Below are positions 1-8,970 of a stretch of 64,000 nucleotides of DNA, piece by piece; the stretch's first letter is position 1; each line of letters starts with the position of its first letter. The notes beneath the pieces are model-generated. The model saw nothing but the letters and a program-made list of their open reading frames with translations, was not told the origin of the DNA and ran no database searches. The stretch covers positions 47,314-111,313 of the forward strand of contig JBGPHC010000014.1 of the NCBI GenBank assembly GCA_041484195.1, written 5' to 3'. This DNA is from PSRI01 sp041484195. GTDB taxonomy: Bacteria > Bacteroidota > Bacteroidia > Chitinophagales > Chitinophagaceae. Made by a program: the position numbers and the translations under genes.

Positions 1-7
1 TTCTGTG

Positions 8-508
8 TCAAAATTGGATAAATTCTTCCAACTGCTGATCAATTGCATGGAGCGTGGCTTTGTCCTTAATGAAACCCTCTTCATCCAATAATTCATTTAC
101 GATGGAAATGGGAAGTTTATTGGGGTGCACTACTACTTTCATGTAGTGCAGCACACCGGTGAGATGTTCCATTCCCCTGAGATTGCCTGCCCTTCCCGTG
201 GATACACCTACCAACAAAGCCTTCTTGCCCCACCATACATTTTCAATATCATTATTGTCAATCATGGCCTTGAATACGCCCGGGAAACTGCCATTGTATT
301 CAGGCGTTACAATAATAAATTTTCGAGCCGGTATCAGGAATTGATTCTCCACTCCGATCAATCCTTCATTCCGGTAATTGATATCAATGCCTTCCAGGGA
401 TAGAAAATGGGATTCGATTCCTTTTTGTTTCAATAATTCATGATATTGGAATGCTATTTTCAGGGTATTGCTTCCAATCCTGTTAGTCGCGGAAATTATT
501 GTGTACAT
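8..508 (-). CDS. NADPH-dependent FMN reductase family protein
   Basis: The protein is 166 aa and should fold as a flavodoxin-like NAD(P)H:FMN or quinone reductase in the cytoplasm. The N-terminal phosphate-binding loop of the family is visible (SATNRIGSNTLKIA, residues 6-19), as is the second FMN-contact motif PEYNGSFPGVFKAMID (69-84). The frame is open upstream to 652, but the ATG at 508 puts the first beta-strand (MYTIIS) right at the N-terminus, as usual in this family; the extra 48 residues of the longer frame have no family character. The length is typical. The physiological substrate (free FMN, quinone or an azo/nitro compound) cannot be told from sequence. It stands alone, with its 3' end almost at the window edge. 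Confidence 0.85.
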   Translation of the reverse strand: MYTIISATNRIGSNTLKIAFQYHELLKQKGIESHFLSLEGIDINYRNEGLIGVENQFLIPARKFIIVTPEYNGSFPGVFKAMIDNNDIENVWWGKKALLVGVSTGRAGNLRGMEHLTGVLHYMKVVVHPNKLPISIVNELLDEEGFIKDKATLHAIDQQLEEFIQF

Positions 509-729
509 AGCTGGTGATTGCAATATAACACAAGTGTGAATTAATTGTTCCTGAATATTATACCGAAGCCGTATTTTTGTCAACCTGTCATAGGCTTTAC
601 CTGGATTGAAGCAAAGGCGGATTCTCTGCCGGAGAATTAGAGCTTTTGCCAAACAAAATCGCCGATTATGGCCGGTTTAAAGCAGGCAGGAATAGATCTT
701 TTTTGATAATATGACAAGAGGCCTTTATT

Positions 730-819
730 ATGGATTTTACTGAACGGGCACTCGAAATTTTTGCCAAAAAAGGGTTCAAACCGAAACTTATTAGGATCGG
801 GGACAGGATTAGTGAATGA
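730..819 (+). CDS. possible small ORF (29 aa) upstream of parA
   Basis: A short ATG frame encodes a lysine-rich, amphipathic-looking peptide beginning MDFTERALEIFAKKG and ending in RIGDRISE. It is the only protein-like stretch in the 285-nt gap between the flavin reductase and parA. No clear promoter or ribosome site supports it, and it could be a chance frame or a relic of a longer gene. No function is suggested. Confidence 0.25.
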   Translation: MDFTERALEIFAKKGFKPKLIRIGDRISE

Positions 820-937
820 GGTGGCGCCTCCTATAGTATGAGACCGTTTTACGCGCAATAAAAATCGGGAGAATAAGCAAATAAATACAATAAAACCAGG
901 GTCCTTTCGTAAATGGATCAGGACCACCAAATCGGAT

Positions 938-1762
938 ATGGCAAGAATCATAGGAATAGCGAATCAAAAAGGCGGGGTGGGCAAAACCACAACATCCATT
1001 AATCTTGCAGCCAGCTTGGCCGTACTGGAAATGAGAACTTTGCTGGTTGATGCAGACCCGCAGGCCAATAGTACCACCGGCGTCGGATTTGACCTGCACA
1101 ATATTCAGCAAAGCCTTTACGATTGTATGGTGAATGATACACCTGCGAAGGACGTGATATTGAAAACCGATATCCCAAATCTGCACGTGATTCCATCTCA
1201 TATTGACCTGGTGGGAGCTGAAATTGAAATGATCAATTATCCTAACAGGGAAAATGTGCTAAAACGCATCCTGGAACCAGTGAGAAATGACTATGATTTC
1301 ATAGTCATTGATTGTTCACCTTCCCTGGGCCTGATCACGGTAAATGCCCTTACGGCAGCCGACAGCGTAGTGGTGCCGGTTCAGGCCGAATTTTTCGCGT
1401 TGGAAGGATTGGGCAAATTATTGAATACAATTAAGATCGTTCAAAGCAGGCTCAATCCGAACCTGGTGATAGAAGGCATATTGATGACAATGTACGACGG
1501 CAGGCTTCGCTTATGCAACCAGGTAGTGAACGAAGTGAGGCGCCATTTCGAAGACATGGTTTTCGATACCATCATCCACCGGAATACTAAACTGAGTGAA
1601 GCGCCCAGTGTTGGTAAACCGGTCATTTTATACGACGCAGAGAGTAAGGGATCCGTGAATTATCTGAACCTGGCCAAAGAAATCCTGCAAAGAAATAATA
1701 TGACCAGGATCAGGCAGGAAGAAAGAATTCTAACTTTAGACGATGAGCAACCCGAACAATAA
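938..1762 (+). CDS. parA: ParA/Soj family chromosome-partitioning ATPase
   Basis: This 274-aa protein is a deviant-Walker ATPase that, with ParB, segregates the chromosome origin region. The deviant P-loop KGGVGKT lies at residues 11-17, followed by LLVDADPQAN near residue 40 and a Walker B strand DFIVIDCSPSLG near 120. The start ATG places the P-loop at the N-terminus without an N-terminal DNA-binding domain, which is the short chromosomal Soj type rather than the plasmid type Ia. It overlaps the start of parB by 20 nt, so the two are translationally coupled. Confidence 0.97.
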   Translation: MARIIGIANQKGGVGKTTTSINLAASLAVLEMRTLLVDADPQANSTTGVGFDLHNIQQSLYDCMVNDTPAKDVILKTDIPNLHVIPSHIDLVGAEIEMINYPNRENVLKRILEPVRNDYDFIVIDCSPSLGLITVNALTAADSVVVPVQAEFFALEGLGKLLNTIKIVQSRLNPNLVIEGILMTMYDGRLRLCNQVVNEVRRHFEDMVFDTIIHRNTKLSEAPSVGKPVILYDAESKGSVNYLNLAKEILQRNNMTRIRQEERILTLDDEQPEQ

Positions 1763-2657
1763 AAAGGACGCCCTTGGCAAAGGCATTCGCTCCCTGCTGC
1801 AGAGCATTGACGCGGATCTTAAAACAAATGCCGGCGATCTCAAGACCGAAGTGGTGGAAAAAGCCACCGGCATTATTCGTGTGCCCGTTGAACATATTGA
1901 AGTCAACCCCCGGCAGCCCCGTCATGATTTTGACGAAGCTTCTCTGAAAGAACTGGCTTTTTCCATTAAGATGCACGATATCATTCAGCCGCTAACCGTA
2001 GCTAAGATTGGTGCTTACAAATACCGGATCATCGCCGGCGAAAGAAGGTGGAGGGCGGCTAAGATCGCAGGATTGAAAGATGTTCCTGTTTATATCCGGC
2101 TTGCCAATGACCAGCAATTGTTGGAATTAGCGCTGCTCGAAAATCTGCAAAGAGAAAACCTCAATCCCATAGAAATAGCATTGAGCTATAAACGCATGAT
2201 GGAAGAATTAAGCTACACCCAGGAACAGGTGGCTGAGCGGATGGGGAAAGAGAGAAGCACCGTAACCAATTATATCCGCCTGCTGAAACTGCCACCCGAC
2301 ATTCAGGTGGCCGTTAGAAAAGATACACTGAGCATGGGACATGCAAGGGCGCTGATAAATGTGGACACAGTTGATCAGCAATTATACATTTTTAATGAAA
2401 TAAAGAACAAGGGTCTTTCAGTACGCCAGACCGAGGACCTGGTCAGAAAACTGTATAAGGGACCCGTTGTTAAAAAATCGGTAAAAGCAGGCCTCCCACC
2501 TGCCTTCAGAAAAATAGAGGATAACTTAGCCTCTCATTATGGCACCCGCGTAAAAATGCAACACAATAAGAAAGGACACGGGGCCATTACCATTGAGTAC
2601 TATTCTATCCAGGAGCTCAATGCAATTTTGGAAAAGATGAATGTCCCCGCGAGTTAA
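1743..2657 (+). CDS. parB: ParB/Spo0J family partition protein
   Basis: The 304-aa protein is a CTP-dependent DNA clamp that loads at parS sites. An N-terminal ParA-activating stretch rich in K/R (KKDALGKGIRSLL, 7-19) is followed by the ParB/Srx domain with the CTP-binding motif GERRWRAA (99-106), the ENLQRENLNPIEIA motif (133-146), a helix-turn-helix around 158-180 (EQVAERMGKERSTV), and a C-terminal dimerisation domain. It overlaps parA upstream and ends just before a DUF5683 gene, probably one transcript. I saw no perfect parS-like palindrome in the window. Confidence 0.97.
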   Translation: MSNPNNKKDALGKGIRSLLQSIDADLKTNAGDLKTEVVEKATGIIRVPVEHIEVNPRQPRHDFDEASLKELAFSIKMHDIIQPLTVAKIGAYKYRIIAGERRWRAAKIAGLKDVPVYIRLANDQQLLELALLENLQRENLNPIEIALSYKRMMEELSYTQEQVAERMGKERSTVTNYIRLLKLPPDIQVAVRKDTLSMGHARALINVDTVDQQLYIFNEIKNKGLSVRQTEDLVRKLYKGPVVKKSVKAGLPPAFRKIEDNLASHYGTRVKMQHNKKGHGAITIEYYSIQELNAILEKMNVPAS

Positions 2658-2661
2658 GGCC

Positions 2662-3327
2662 ATGAAAAGTTTCCAACATAATCTTATTCTTACGATCATT
2701 TGCATAAGCCTTTTAGGCGGATTGCAAATCATGGCACAGGACTCAACGCATCGTATCCCTTCCACTGATTCCATCATTTACAAGAGCAAGCTTCAGAAAG
2801 ATACAGTGGTGCCGAAAAAAAACATCGACACCGCCAGGAAAAGAAGTCCTGCCACAAAGGCGGCTATCCGTTCTGCTATCATTCCCGGTCTGGGTCAGGT
2901 ATATAATAAAAAATACTGGAAGGTTCCTTTGGTTTACGGGGCTATTGCAATTCCGGTCGTAACATTTACTTATAATCTGAAATGGTATAAAAAAACCAAA
3001 TATGCCTATTCCATAAAGTATTATAATGACTCGGCCAATTTCTCAAACATAGATCCAAAACTGCAACCTCTTTCCGCGGAATCGCTGAAGACTTACAGGA
3101 ATGATTTCAGGAAAAACCTGGATTATTCGGTACTGGCATTCCTGGTAATATGGGGCCTACAAGTTGCCGATGCCGCCGTGGATGCGCACCTCAAAGACTT
3201 CAATATCAGTGATGACCTCAGCCTAAAACTAAAACCCTGGATTCCTGCTTCCTGCAATGCCGCAGGCCTGAGCCTCGTGTTGAATATCGGTAAGACTCAA
3301 CCGAAGACGATTCCCCCACTGAGGTGA
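2662..3327 (+). CDS. DUF5683 domain membrane protein
   Basis: I chose the ATG at 2662 (221 aa) over the in-frame ATG at 2641: the later one begins a clean signal peptide (MKSFQHNLILTIICISLLGG, cleaved near MAQ) and lies just after the parB stop at 2657. The mature part has the hallmark of this Bacteroidota family: a short region reading SAIIPGLGQVYNKKYWKVP followed by hydrophobic segments (VYGAIAIPVVTFTYNL, then VLAFLVIWGLQVADAAVDAHL). Members often lie directly after parAB in Bacteroidota and have no known biochemical role. It is probably an envelope protein cotranscribed with parAB. Confidence 0.85.
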   Translation: MKSFQHNLILTIICISLLGGLQIMAQDSTHRIPSTDSIIYKSKLQKDTVVPKKNIDTARKRSPATKAAIRSAIIPGLGQVYNKKYWKVPLVYGAIAIPVVTFTYNLKWYKKTKYAYSIKYYNDSANFSNIDPKLQPLSAESLKTYRNDFRKNLDYSVLAFLVIWGLQVADAAVDAHLKDFNISDDLSLKLKPWIPASCNAAGLSLVLNIGKTQPKTIPPLR

Positions 3328-3411
3328 AAAGCAGGAATTATCAATGTCATTTCAGGTTATTAGCACCAGGTTGCCGAAAGCGCTTGCTGGCCCGAGTTGA
3401 CAATCTTTCAT

Positions 3412-3419
3412 TAATTTTG
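3412..3419 (+). promoter_or_regulatory. putative -7 element (TAATTTTG) before dapB
   Basis: The octamer matches the Bacteroidota -7 box TAnnTTTG. It would give a 5' leader of about 110 nt before dapB. No good -33 TTTG is seen at 19-21 nt upstream, so confidence is moderate. The leader shows no lysine-riboswitch signature that I can recognise. Confidence 0.4.
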
Positions 3420-3534
3420 CGCTCCATGCAGCTGCCTGAGGAGTGAATTCTGAAATCCAAATGCCGGCTCTTGGCAATTTGCATAAGAATATCAGTCACA
3501 CTCTGGCAGACACACTGGTAAACACTAATTTATT

Positions 3535-4251
3535 ATGAGAATCGCACTAATTGGTTACGGGAAAATGGGACAGGCCATTGAGGAAATTGCTTTAAGGAGA
3601 AGGCATGAAATCGTTTTGAAGATTTCCATAGACAATACATTTGAAAACACCGTTGAAAACCTTCGTAAAGCAGATGTGGCAATAGAATTCACCGGTCCCG
3701 AAAGCGCATTTGACAATATCACTAAATGCCAGGAGGCCGGAATTCCGATTGTAAGTGGATCGACCGGCTGGCTCGACAGATACGAAGAAGCCGTATGGAA
3801 CTGCAAGCAGAGTGGAGGCGCCTTGCTTTATGCCAGCAATTTCAGCATTGGGGTAAATATCTTTTTTGAGATCAACAAGAGACTAGCCCAACTCATGGCG
3901 CCACAAACGGAATACGATGTTGAGATCGAAGAAATCCATCATACTCAAAAAAAGGATACTCCCAGTGGAACGGCCATTACTCTGGCCGCGGAAATATTGG
4001 AGGTAAATCCTGTCAAGAAAAAATGGGTCAACCGTCCGGCCACTCGCAAAGATGAATTACAGATCATAAGCAGGAGAATTGACCTTGCTGTGGGAACTCA
4101 TAGGGTCAGGTACCATTCCGAGCCTGATGAAATAGAGATCACTCATACGGCGCACAACCGAAAAGGATTTGCCCTGGGAGCCGTTCTGGCTGCGGAATAT
4201 TTGGCGGGAAGAGTGGGCGTGTACACCATGAAGGATGTATTGGGATTGTAA
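3535..4251 (+). CDS. dapB: 4-hydroxy-tetrahydrodipicolinate reductase
   Basis: DapB reduces (2S,4S)-4-hydroxy-2,3,4,5-tetrahydrodipicolinate with NAD(P)H in the diaminopimelate/lysine pathway. The 238-aa protein has the Rossmann motif GYGKMGQAIEE (7-17), the FTGPESA segment (52-58), and the catalytic and substrate motif EIHHTQKKDTPSGTA (133-147), which holds the HH pair and the lysine that protonates and binds substrate. The length is a little short of the proteobacterial enzyme but usual for Bacteroidota. It follows parAB-DUF5683 after a 200-nt gap with its own putative promoter. Confidence 0.95.
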   Translation: MRIALIGYGKMGQAIEEIALRRRHEIVLKISIDNTFENTVENLRKADVAIEFTGPESAFDNITKCQEAGIPIVSGSTGWLDRYEEAVWNCKQSGGALLYASNFSIGVNIFFEINKRLAQLMAPQTEYDVEIEEIHHTQKKDTPSGTAITLAAEILEVNPVKKKWVNRPATRKDELQIISRRIDLAVGTHRVRYHSEPDEIEITHTAHNRKGFALGAVLAAEYLAGRVGVYTMKDVLGL

Positions 4252-4418
4252 TTAGTTCCAAGACTCTTGCCTTCTGCTCCAAAAAGCCCATTCCCTACAA
4301 GTTTTGGAGAATAATGTGATCGAATGACTGGCCTTTTTAACGGAACAAAACCGATTTACGCATCTTCTGCATCTAATTCCGAATTATCCTAAATTGCCCT
4401 TTGATTAAATGCAGGAAT

Positions 4419-4823
4419 ATGCTTTCCAAGAAGACGCAATATGCATTCAAAGCCCTTATGTACATGGCTCAGCATGAGCCTGATGGCCCCGTTTTGATTG
4501 CCGAAATATCCAGGAAGAAAAAAATACCCTTGAAATTTCTGGAAAATATTCTTCTCGAACTCAAGCGCGAGGGGATCCTGGACAGCAAGAAAGGAAAAGG
4601 AGGCGGATATTTTTTTAGGGAACAACCCAACAAAATAATCTTGGCCAGGATCATGCGGGTACTGGACGGCCCAATTGCCCTGCTTCCCTGCGTGAGTCTG
4701 AATTTCTATGAACGTTGCAAGAATTGCGATGAAAAGAATTGCGGCCTCAGGGAAACCATGATCACAGTAAGGGATGCCACATTGAAAATACTCGAAAAGA
4801 GAACGGTGGAAGACCTTATATGA
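4419..4823 (+). CDS. Rrf2 family transcriptional regulator
   Basis: The 134-aa winged-helix protein begins at the ATG at 4419, giving the family's standard N-terminus MLSKKTQYAFKALMYMA; an in-frame TTG at 4401 adds only six residues and is unlikely to be used. The recognition helix region is IPLKFLENILLELKREG, and the wing reads SKKGKGGGY. Near the C-terminus four cysteines (LPCVSLNFYERCKNCDEKNC) resemble the iron-sulfur ligand cluster of IscR/NsrR-type members, so an Fe-S sensing role is plausible. No cysteine or Fe-S biosynthesis genes are adjacent, so the targets are unknown. Confidence 0.9.
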   Translation: MLSKKTQYAFKALMYMAQHEPDGPVLIAEISRKKKIPLKFLENILLELKREGILDSKKGKGGGYFFREQPNKIILARIMRVLDGPIALLPCVSLNFYERCKNCDEKNCGLRETMITVRDATLKILEKRTVEDLI

Positions 4824-5044
4824 TCAATGCACAATTACAATCTATAGAAGTCCCGGAGCAATCCCCGAATCCTGTGATATTCTTTTGCAGGATAAAAAAA
4901 AACAGGGAACCAGGTTCAAATCTTCGCCAATACCCACGATCATAATTTCCTATTTCAAAGAACTTTGAGATGCATCCTACTAAATTGAGTAATGCTAACA
5001 ACAGCATGAGGTGACCATGCGTTTTCTGTATAATCCATACTACT

Positions 5045-5659
5045 ATGAAAAGGCCAACAGTTCTTTTTGTCGCCTGCCTATTGTGCCTCCTGCGCGTGCA
5101 AGGTCAGGATCAGTTTATGCGTGATGCCGCAGAAAATTCCCATGGTTCCGGCTCCCGGCAATTCAGGCTGGGATATGGCTCTCAAACCTGGCAAGCCTTT
5201 CAGGAAAGCCACGCAAAGGGCATCGGCAGGGCTCCCGGAAGCACTCCTCTTCCCGGATCAATTAGCATGAAATCCCCCGGTGCTCTCAGTTTCACCTATC
5301 TCAATGATGGTATATATAAATTTGCCTGTGGCATTGAGTTCCTCTATCAGCCAGTGGAAACCCAATATATTTATGGTGATCATTCTACTATTTCCTACCA
5401 CAGCCAATATTTCATGGTGATGCCGGGATTTGAATACCGCTACATTAATCATGAGCAGTTTCAAATATATTCAGGAATTAGTGCCGGCTTATCCTATGGT
5501 ATTTCCCACAGCGCGGAAGCCGGCAATAGTTCCAAAGCCGGATTCGCTTTCCAGGGGACTGCCCTGGGATTGAGATGCGGCAATTATTTTGCAGTCTTCG
5601 GCGAATTGGGATATGGATACAGTGGCATCATTCATGCCGGGCTGAGCTGCCGCTTCTGA
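5045..5659 (+). CDS. secreted beta-barrel-like protein of unknown function
   Basis: The 204-aa product starts with a signal peptide (MKRPTVLFVACLLCLLRVQG, cleaved before QDQF). The rest is rich in Gly, Tyr, Ser and Phe with alternating hydrophobic strands (KFACGIEFLYQPVETQYIYG, FQIYSGISAGLSYGI, FGELGYGYSGIIHAGLSCRF), and it ends in an aromatic residue, F, as outer-membrane barrel proteins do. This suggests a small outer-membrane beta-barrel, but I cannot assign a family. It is monocistronic between the Rrf2 regulator and the convergent phosphatase gene. Confidence 0.7.
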   Translation: MKRPTVLFVACLLCLLRVQGQDQFMRDAAENSHGSGSRQFRLGYGSQTWQAFQESHAKGIGRAPGSTPLPGSISMKSPGALSFTYLNDGIYKFACGIEFLYQPVETQYIYGDHSTISYHSQYFMVMPGFEYRYINHEQFQIYSGISAGLSYGISHSAEAGNSSKAGFAFQGTALGLRCGNYFAVFGELGYGYSGIIHAGLSCRF

Positions 5660-5700
5660 TGCAATTCAAATGATTGACCCAGGGAACCTGCACAATATTT

Positions 5701-7350
5701 TCATTTCATCAATTCTTCGATCACAGTGCCCACGCAGCCGCTTGGCATTTGAATTTTTAACATGGCTGCAATGGTGGCGGCTATATCTGTCATGTACACC
5801 TGCCTGTTAGTCTTCCCGCTTTTTACATTCCAGCCATACCAAAGCAGGGGTATATGGGCGTCGTAGGGATTCCAGGATCCGTGTGTAGTGCCGGTGTATG
5901 AACCGTCGATCCATTGGGGGTCAAATATGAGTTGAATATCTCCGCTCCTCCGGGGAAAATATCCATTGGCTACCATGTCTTCCTGCACCTTGTTCAATGG
6001 CTCCTTTGACAGGTCATGCAAATCTATCACACGCGAAATCCCTTCTTTGGTTTCCAGGAAATTGATAATAGTCTTCCTGATAGAGGCTTCGTCAAGTTTC
6101 AGGGAATCTATGATCAGGTGATTCAGGTACACCTGGTAATTCTTAGACGTGGCTACCACTTTATCTGTACCGAATTTATTCTTCATCAGCAATGTAAGTT
6201 CCCGGTTCAATCTTTCTTCGTCAATGGCGCCCGCTGGGATCTTGTGCTCCTTTAGAAAGGCAGGAACATGTGCCACTCCATGGTCGGCCGATAAGAAAAG
6301 CAGGTACTGGCCCTTGCCTACCTTTGAATCCAGAAAATTGAGGAAATCTCCAAGATCCTTATCCAGCCTCAGGTAGGTATCGGCAGCCTCTATGGAATTA
6401 GGACCGAAAGAATGTCCCACATAGTCGGTTGATGAAAGGCTTATGGCAAGGAAATCCGTTGTTTCGTCCATACCCAATTGTTCGTTGATGAGTGCTGACT
6501 TCGCCATTTCAAGCGTGAAGGTGTTGCCAAAGGGGGTCACGGCGATGGTCCCGAAATTCTTGTCAATGAATTTTTTCAGGTCGTATGGAAAACCTTTTGC
6601 GTCGGCGCCAAATACTTTGATCTCGTAGTCTTTCTGGTCTTCTGTACTCTGCAGGTAAGCATTCAGGGGATAGAGGGTATTCCATCCCTGCTGATAATAT
6701 TGATTGGTCAATTTCCTGCCATTAAAATCTTTTACCCACTGCGGCAGGTCATTCATATAATAAGTGGAACTGATCCAATTCCCCGACTTTCCATCGTACC
6801 AATAAGCAGCATTAGCGGAATGCCCGGCAGCCAGGATTGCTCCCCTGTCTTTTATGGCGATGCCAATTACTTTGCTATTGAAATTGGTGCCCAGGCGTAA
6901 CTCATCACAAATTGTAGTTGTGAGCATATTTCGGGGACTCATCTCTCCTGCCGTGCCATCTGCGCCCACTGTCTTGACCTCCCTATCTTCAGAACAATAA
7001 ACACTTCTCATGAGATTATTATCCCACCAGCTATTACCGGTGATACCGTGGATTGCGGGTACGCTTCCCGTATAGATGCAGGTATGGCCACAGGCCGTGA
7101 CAGTAGGAATATATGGAATAAATGTATTCTCACAGGAAAAACCCTGCGCCAGCATTCTCTTGAAGCCTCCCGTAGATTGGTAGCGGCCCGTATAGCGATA
7201 CAGGTAGTCCCAGCGCATCTGATCAACTACAATCCCAACTACAAGTTTAGGGCGATATATAGTAGCCTTATTATCATTCGGTTTTTGATCCTGGGCGCCT
7301 ACATTGAGAGAAAACAGGGAGAACAAAATAAAAGTCAGAATTGTCCGCAT
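5701..7350 (-). CDS. pafA: PafA-type alkaline phosphatase
   Basis: This 549-aa exported enzyme belongs to the PafA branch of the alkaline phosphatase superfamily, which hydrolyses phosphate monoesters in the periplasm. The ATG at 7350 begins a signal peptide (MRTILTFILFSLFSLNVGAQ); the frame's extra 46 upstream residues have no export signal. Key sites are visible: metal Asp in VVDQMRWDYL (about 43), the nucleophile Thr in PTVTACGHTCIYTGS (about 85), Asn in GITGNSWW (106), the family-specific Lys/Arg pair IAIKDRGA (167 and 169), metal ligands STDYVGHSFGP and SADHGVAHVP, and a final His in GTTHGSWNPYDAHIP. All catalytic residues seem intact. No phosphate regulon genes are adjacent. Confidence 0.93.
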   Translation of the reverse strand: MRTILTFILFSLFSLNVGAQDQKPNDNKATIYRPKLVVGIVVDQMRWDYLYRYTGRYQSTGGFKRMLAQGFSCENTFIPYIPTVTACGHTCIYTGSVPAIHGITGNSWWDNNLMRSVYCSEDREVKTVGADGTAGEMSPRNMLTTTICDELRLGTNFNSKVIGIAIKDRGAILAAGHSANAAYWYDGKSGNWISSTYYMNDLPQWVKDFNGRKLTNQYYQQGWNTLYPLNAYLQSTEDQKDYEIKVFGADAKGFPYDLKKFIDKNFGTIAVTPFGNTFTLEMAKSALINEQLGMDETTDFLAISLSSTDYVGHSFGPNSIEAADTYLRLDKDLGDFLNFLDSKVGKGQYLLFLSADHGVAHVPAFLKEHKIPAGAIDEERLNRELTLLMKNKFGTDKVVATSKNYQVYLNHLIIDSLKLDEASIRKTIINFLETKEGISRVIDLHDLSKEPLNKVQEDMVANGYFPRRSGDIQLIFDPQWIDGSYTGTTHGSWNPYDAHIPLLWYGWNVKSGKTNRQVYMTDIAATIAAMLKIQMPSGCVGTVIEELMK

Positions 7351-7494
7351 TTGTAAGATTTTGTATGATATATTTTTGAAAATAATTTTTAGTAAGTCAC
7401 TGGAAAAGCGCCCATAATTTGAATAAAAAGCGTTCAATCCTAATGGTACTAGTGAGTTACGACCCGTATCAGAAATTCGAAAGGTCAAATTTAT

Positions 7495-7502
7495 TACCTT
7501 TG
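7495..7502 (+). promoter_or_regulatory. putative -7 element (TACCTTTG) before the lipid synthase gene
   Basis: TACCTTTG matches TAnnTTTG exactly and lies 34 nt before the ATG at 7537. A weak TTCG-type -33 (AATTCG) sits about 18 nt upstream. Confidence 0.5.
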
Positions 7503-7536
7503 CGCCAGTTTTTCAATTTCTTAACACTAAAATGAT

Positions 7537-8793
7537 ATGGCAGATATTTTCGAGAAATTACTGAAGGATATGGGCCCGCTGGGTCAGCATCGTGAAAGAG
7601 CGCATGGTTATTTTGCTTTTCCAAAACTGGAAGGTGAAATAGGAAACCGGATGAAATTCCGGGGCAGGGAAATGATTGTTTGGAGTCTGAACAATTACCT
7701 CGGACTCGCGAACCACCCCGACATTCGCAAAGTGGATGCGGAAGCCGCCGCGCAATATGGACTGGCAGCTCCGATGGGAGCCAGGATGATGAGCGGAAAT
7801 ACTGTATATCATGAGCAATTGGATAAGGAATTGGCCAGTTTTGTTCATAAAGAAGACGCTTTATTATTGAACTACGGTTACCAGGGAATGGTAAGTATTA
7901 TAGACGCATTGAGCGGCAGGCATGACGTAATTGTATATGACGCGGAGAGCCATGCCTGTATTATTGATGGATTGCGCCTCCATCCCGGACACAGGTATGT
8001 TTTCAAACATAATGATATAGCGGATTGCGAGAAGCAACTCCAACGGGCAACCGCACTCATTGAAAAACAAAACGCCGGTGGAATTCTCGTTATAACGGAG
8101 GGCGTATTTGGAATGGCAGGCGACCAGGGAAACCTGAGAGGAATTGTCGCGCTCAAAGAAAAATATCAATTCCGGTTATTGGTTGATGATGCACATGGTT
8201 TCGGGACTCTTGGTGCAACCGGTGCCGGCGCGGGAGAAGAACAAGGTGTGCAGGATAAGATCGACCTCTATTTTTCCACCTTTGCCAAATCCATGGCCTC
8301 TGTCGGAGCATTCGTTGCAGGGGATAAGAATATCATTGATTATATACGCTATAATACCCGAAGCCAAATATTTGCCAAGAGCCTGCCGATGCCTTTTGTG
8401 ATCGGGAATCTCAAGAGACTTGAACTATTGAGAAACAACCGTGAATTGAAGACCAGACTCTGGGAAATTGCCACCCACCTTCAGAAAGGTTTGAAGGAAA
8501 GAGGCTTTGATATTGGGAATACAGACAGCACCGTAACGCCAGTGTACATGAATGGCGGAGTGGAAGAAGCCACCGCGATGGTCATGGACCTCAGGGAAAG
8601 CTATCGCATCTTTTGTTCGATTGTAGTTTACCCTGTGATCCCTAAAGGAAAAATCATATTCAGACTAATACCAACGGCAGTTCACACGCTTGAAGATGTA
8701 GAGCTGACTCTCAAGGCATTTGCAGAAACCAAGAAGAAACTGGATGCTGGCTTGTATAAAGTGTCTGAAATTCCGGCCATGGCAGATGCATAA
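7537..8793 (+). CDS. PLP-dependent alpha-oxoamine synthase (serine palmitoyltransferase / cysteate acyltransferase type)
   Basis: The 418-aa protein is a soluble fold-type I PLP enzyme that condenses an amino acid with an acyl thioester. The stacking His is in YDAESHACIIDG (H139), the PLP Asp/His motif LLVDDAHGFG is at 215-224, and the Schiff-base Lys is K251 in STFAKSMASVG. The N-terminal part (GYFAFPKLEGEIGNRM, WSLNNYLGLANHP, PMGARMMSGNT) matches the Bacteroidota clade that makes the 3-keto base of sphingolipids or, with cysteate as substrate, the sulfonolipid capnine. Biotin synthase BioF belongs to the same superfamily, but no bio genes are adjacent and this N-terminal block is typical of the lipid clade. 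The amino-acid substrate cannot be fixed from sequence. Confidence 0.85.
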   Translation: MADIFEKLLKDMGPLGQHRERAHGYFAFPKLEGEIGNRMKFRGREMIVWSLNNYLGLANHPDIRKVDAEAAAQYGLAAPMGARMMSGNTVYHEQLDKELASFVHKEDALLLNYGYQGMVSIIDALSGRHDVIVYDAESHACIIDGLRLHPGHRYVFKHNDIADCEKQLQRATALIEKQNAGGILVITEGVFGMAGDQGNLRGIVALKEKYQFRLLVDDAHGFGTLGATGAGAGEEQGVQDKIDLYFSTFAKSMASVGAFVAGDKNIIDYIRYNTRSQIFAKSLPMPFVIGNLKRLELLRNNRELKTRLWEIATHLQKGLKERGFDIGNTDSTVTPVYMNGGVEEATAMVMDLRESYRIFCSIVVYPVIPKGKIIFRLIPTAVHTLEDVELTLKAFAETKKKLDAGLYKVSEIPAMADA

Positions 8794-8970
8794 ATGACTT
8801 ATAATCAATATAATTTAGCTCATTCCGACCCAACCCGGGACATGATTCCTTCGTATATTAAGAACTTGGAATAGATTAAATTTTCTTTCCTGCCTATCAT
8901 CTATTCGATAACAGAATCGTAAATAAGCTAATCCGTTACATGGGAAAGCTTATACCCTAAACCCGAATTT

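Noticed and set aside
3420..3534. Possible lysine riboswitch in the dapB leader
   Set aside because: The leader lacks the conserved lysine-riboswitch core words and a terminator hairpin.
7537..8793. bioF (8-amino-7-oxononanoate synthase) as a call for the alpha-oxoamine synthase
   Set aside because: No bio neighbours, and the N-terminal block fits the Bacteroidota lipid-base clade better; bioD in this window is 50 kb away.
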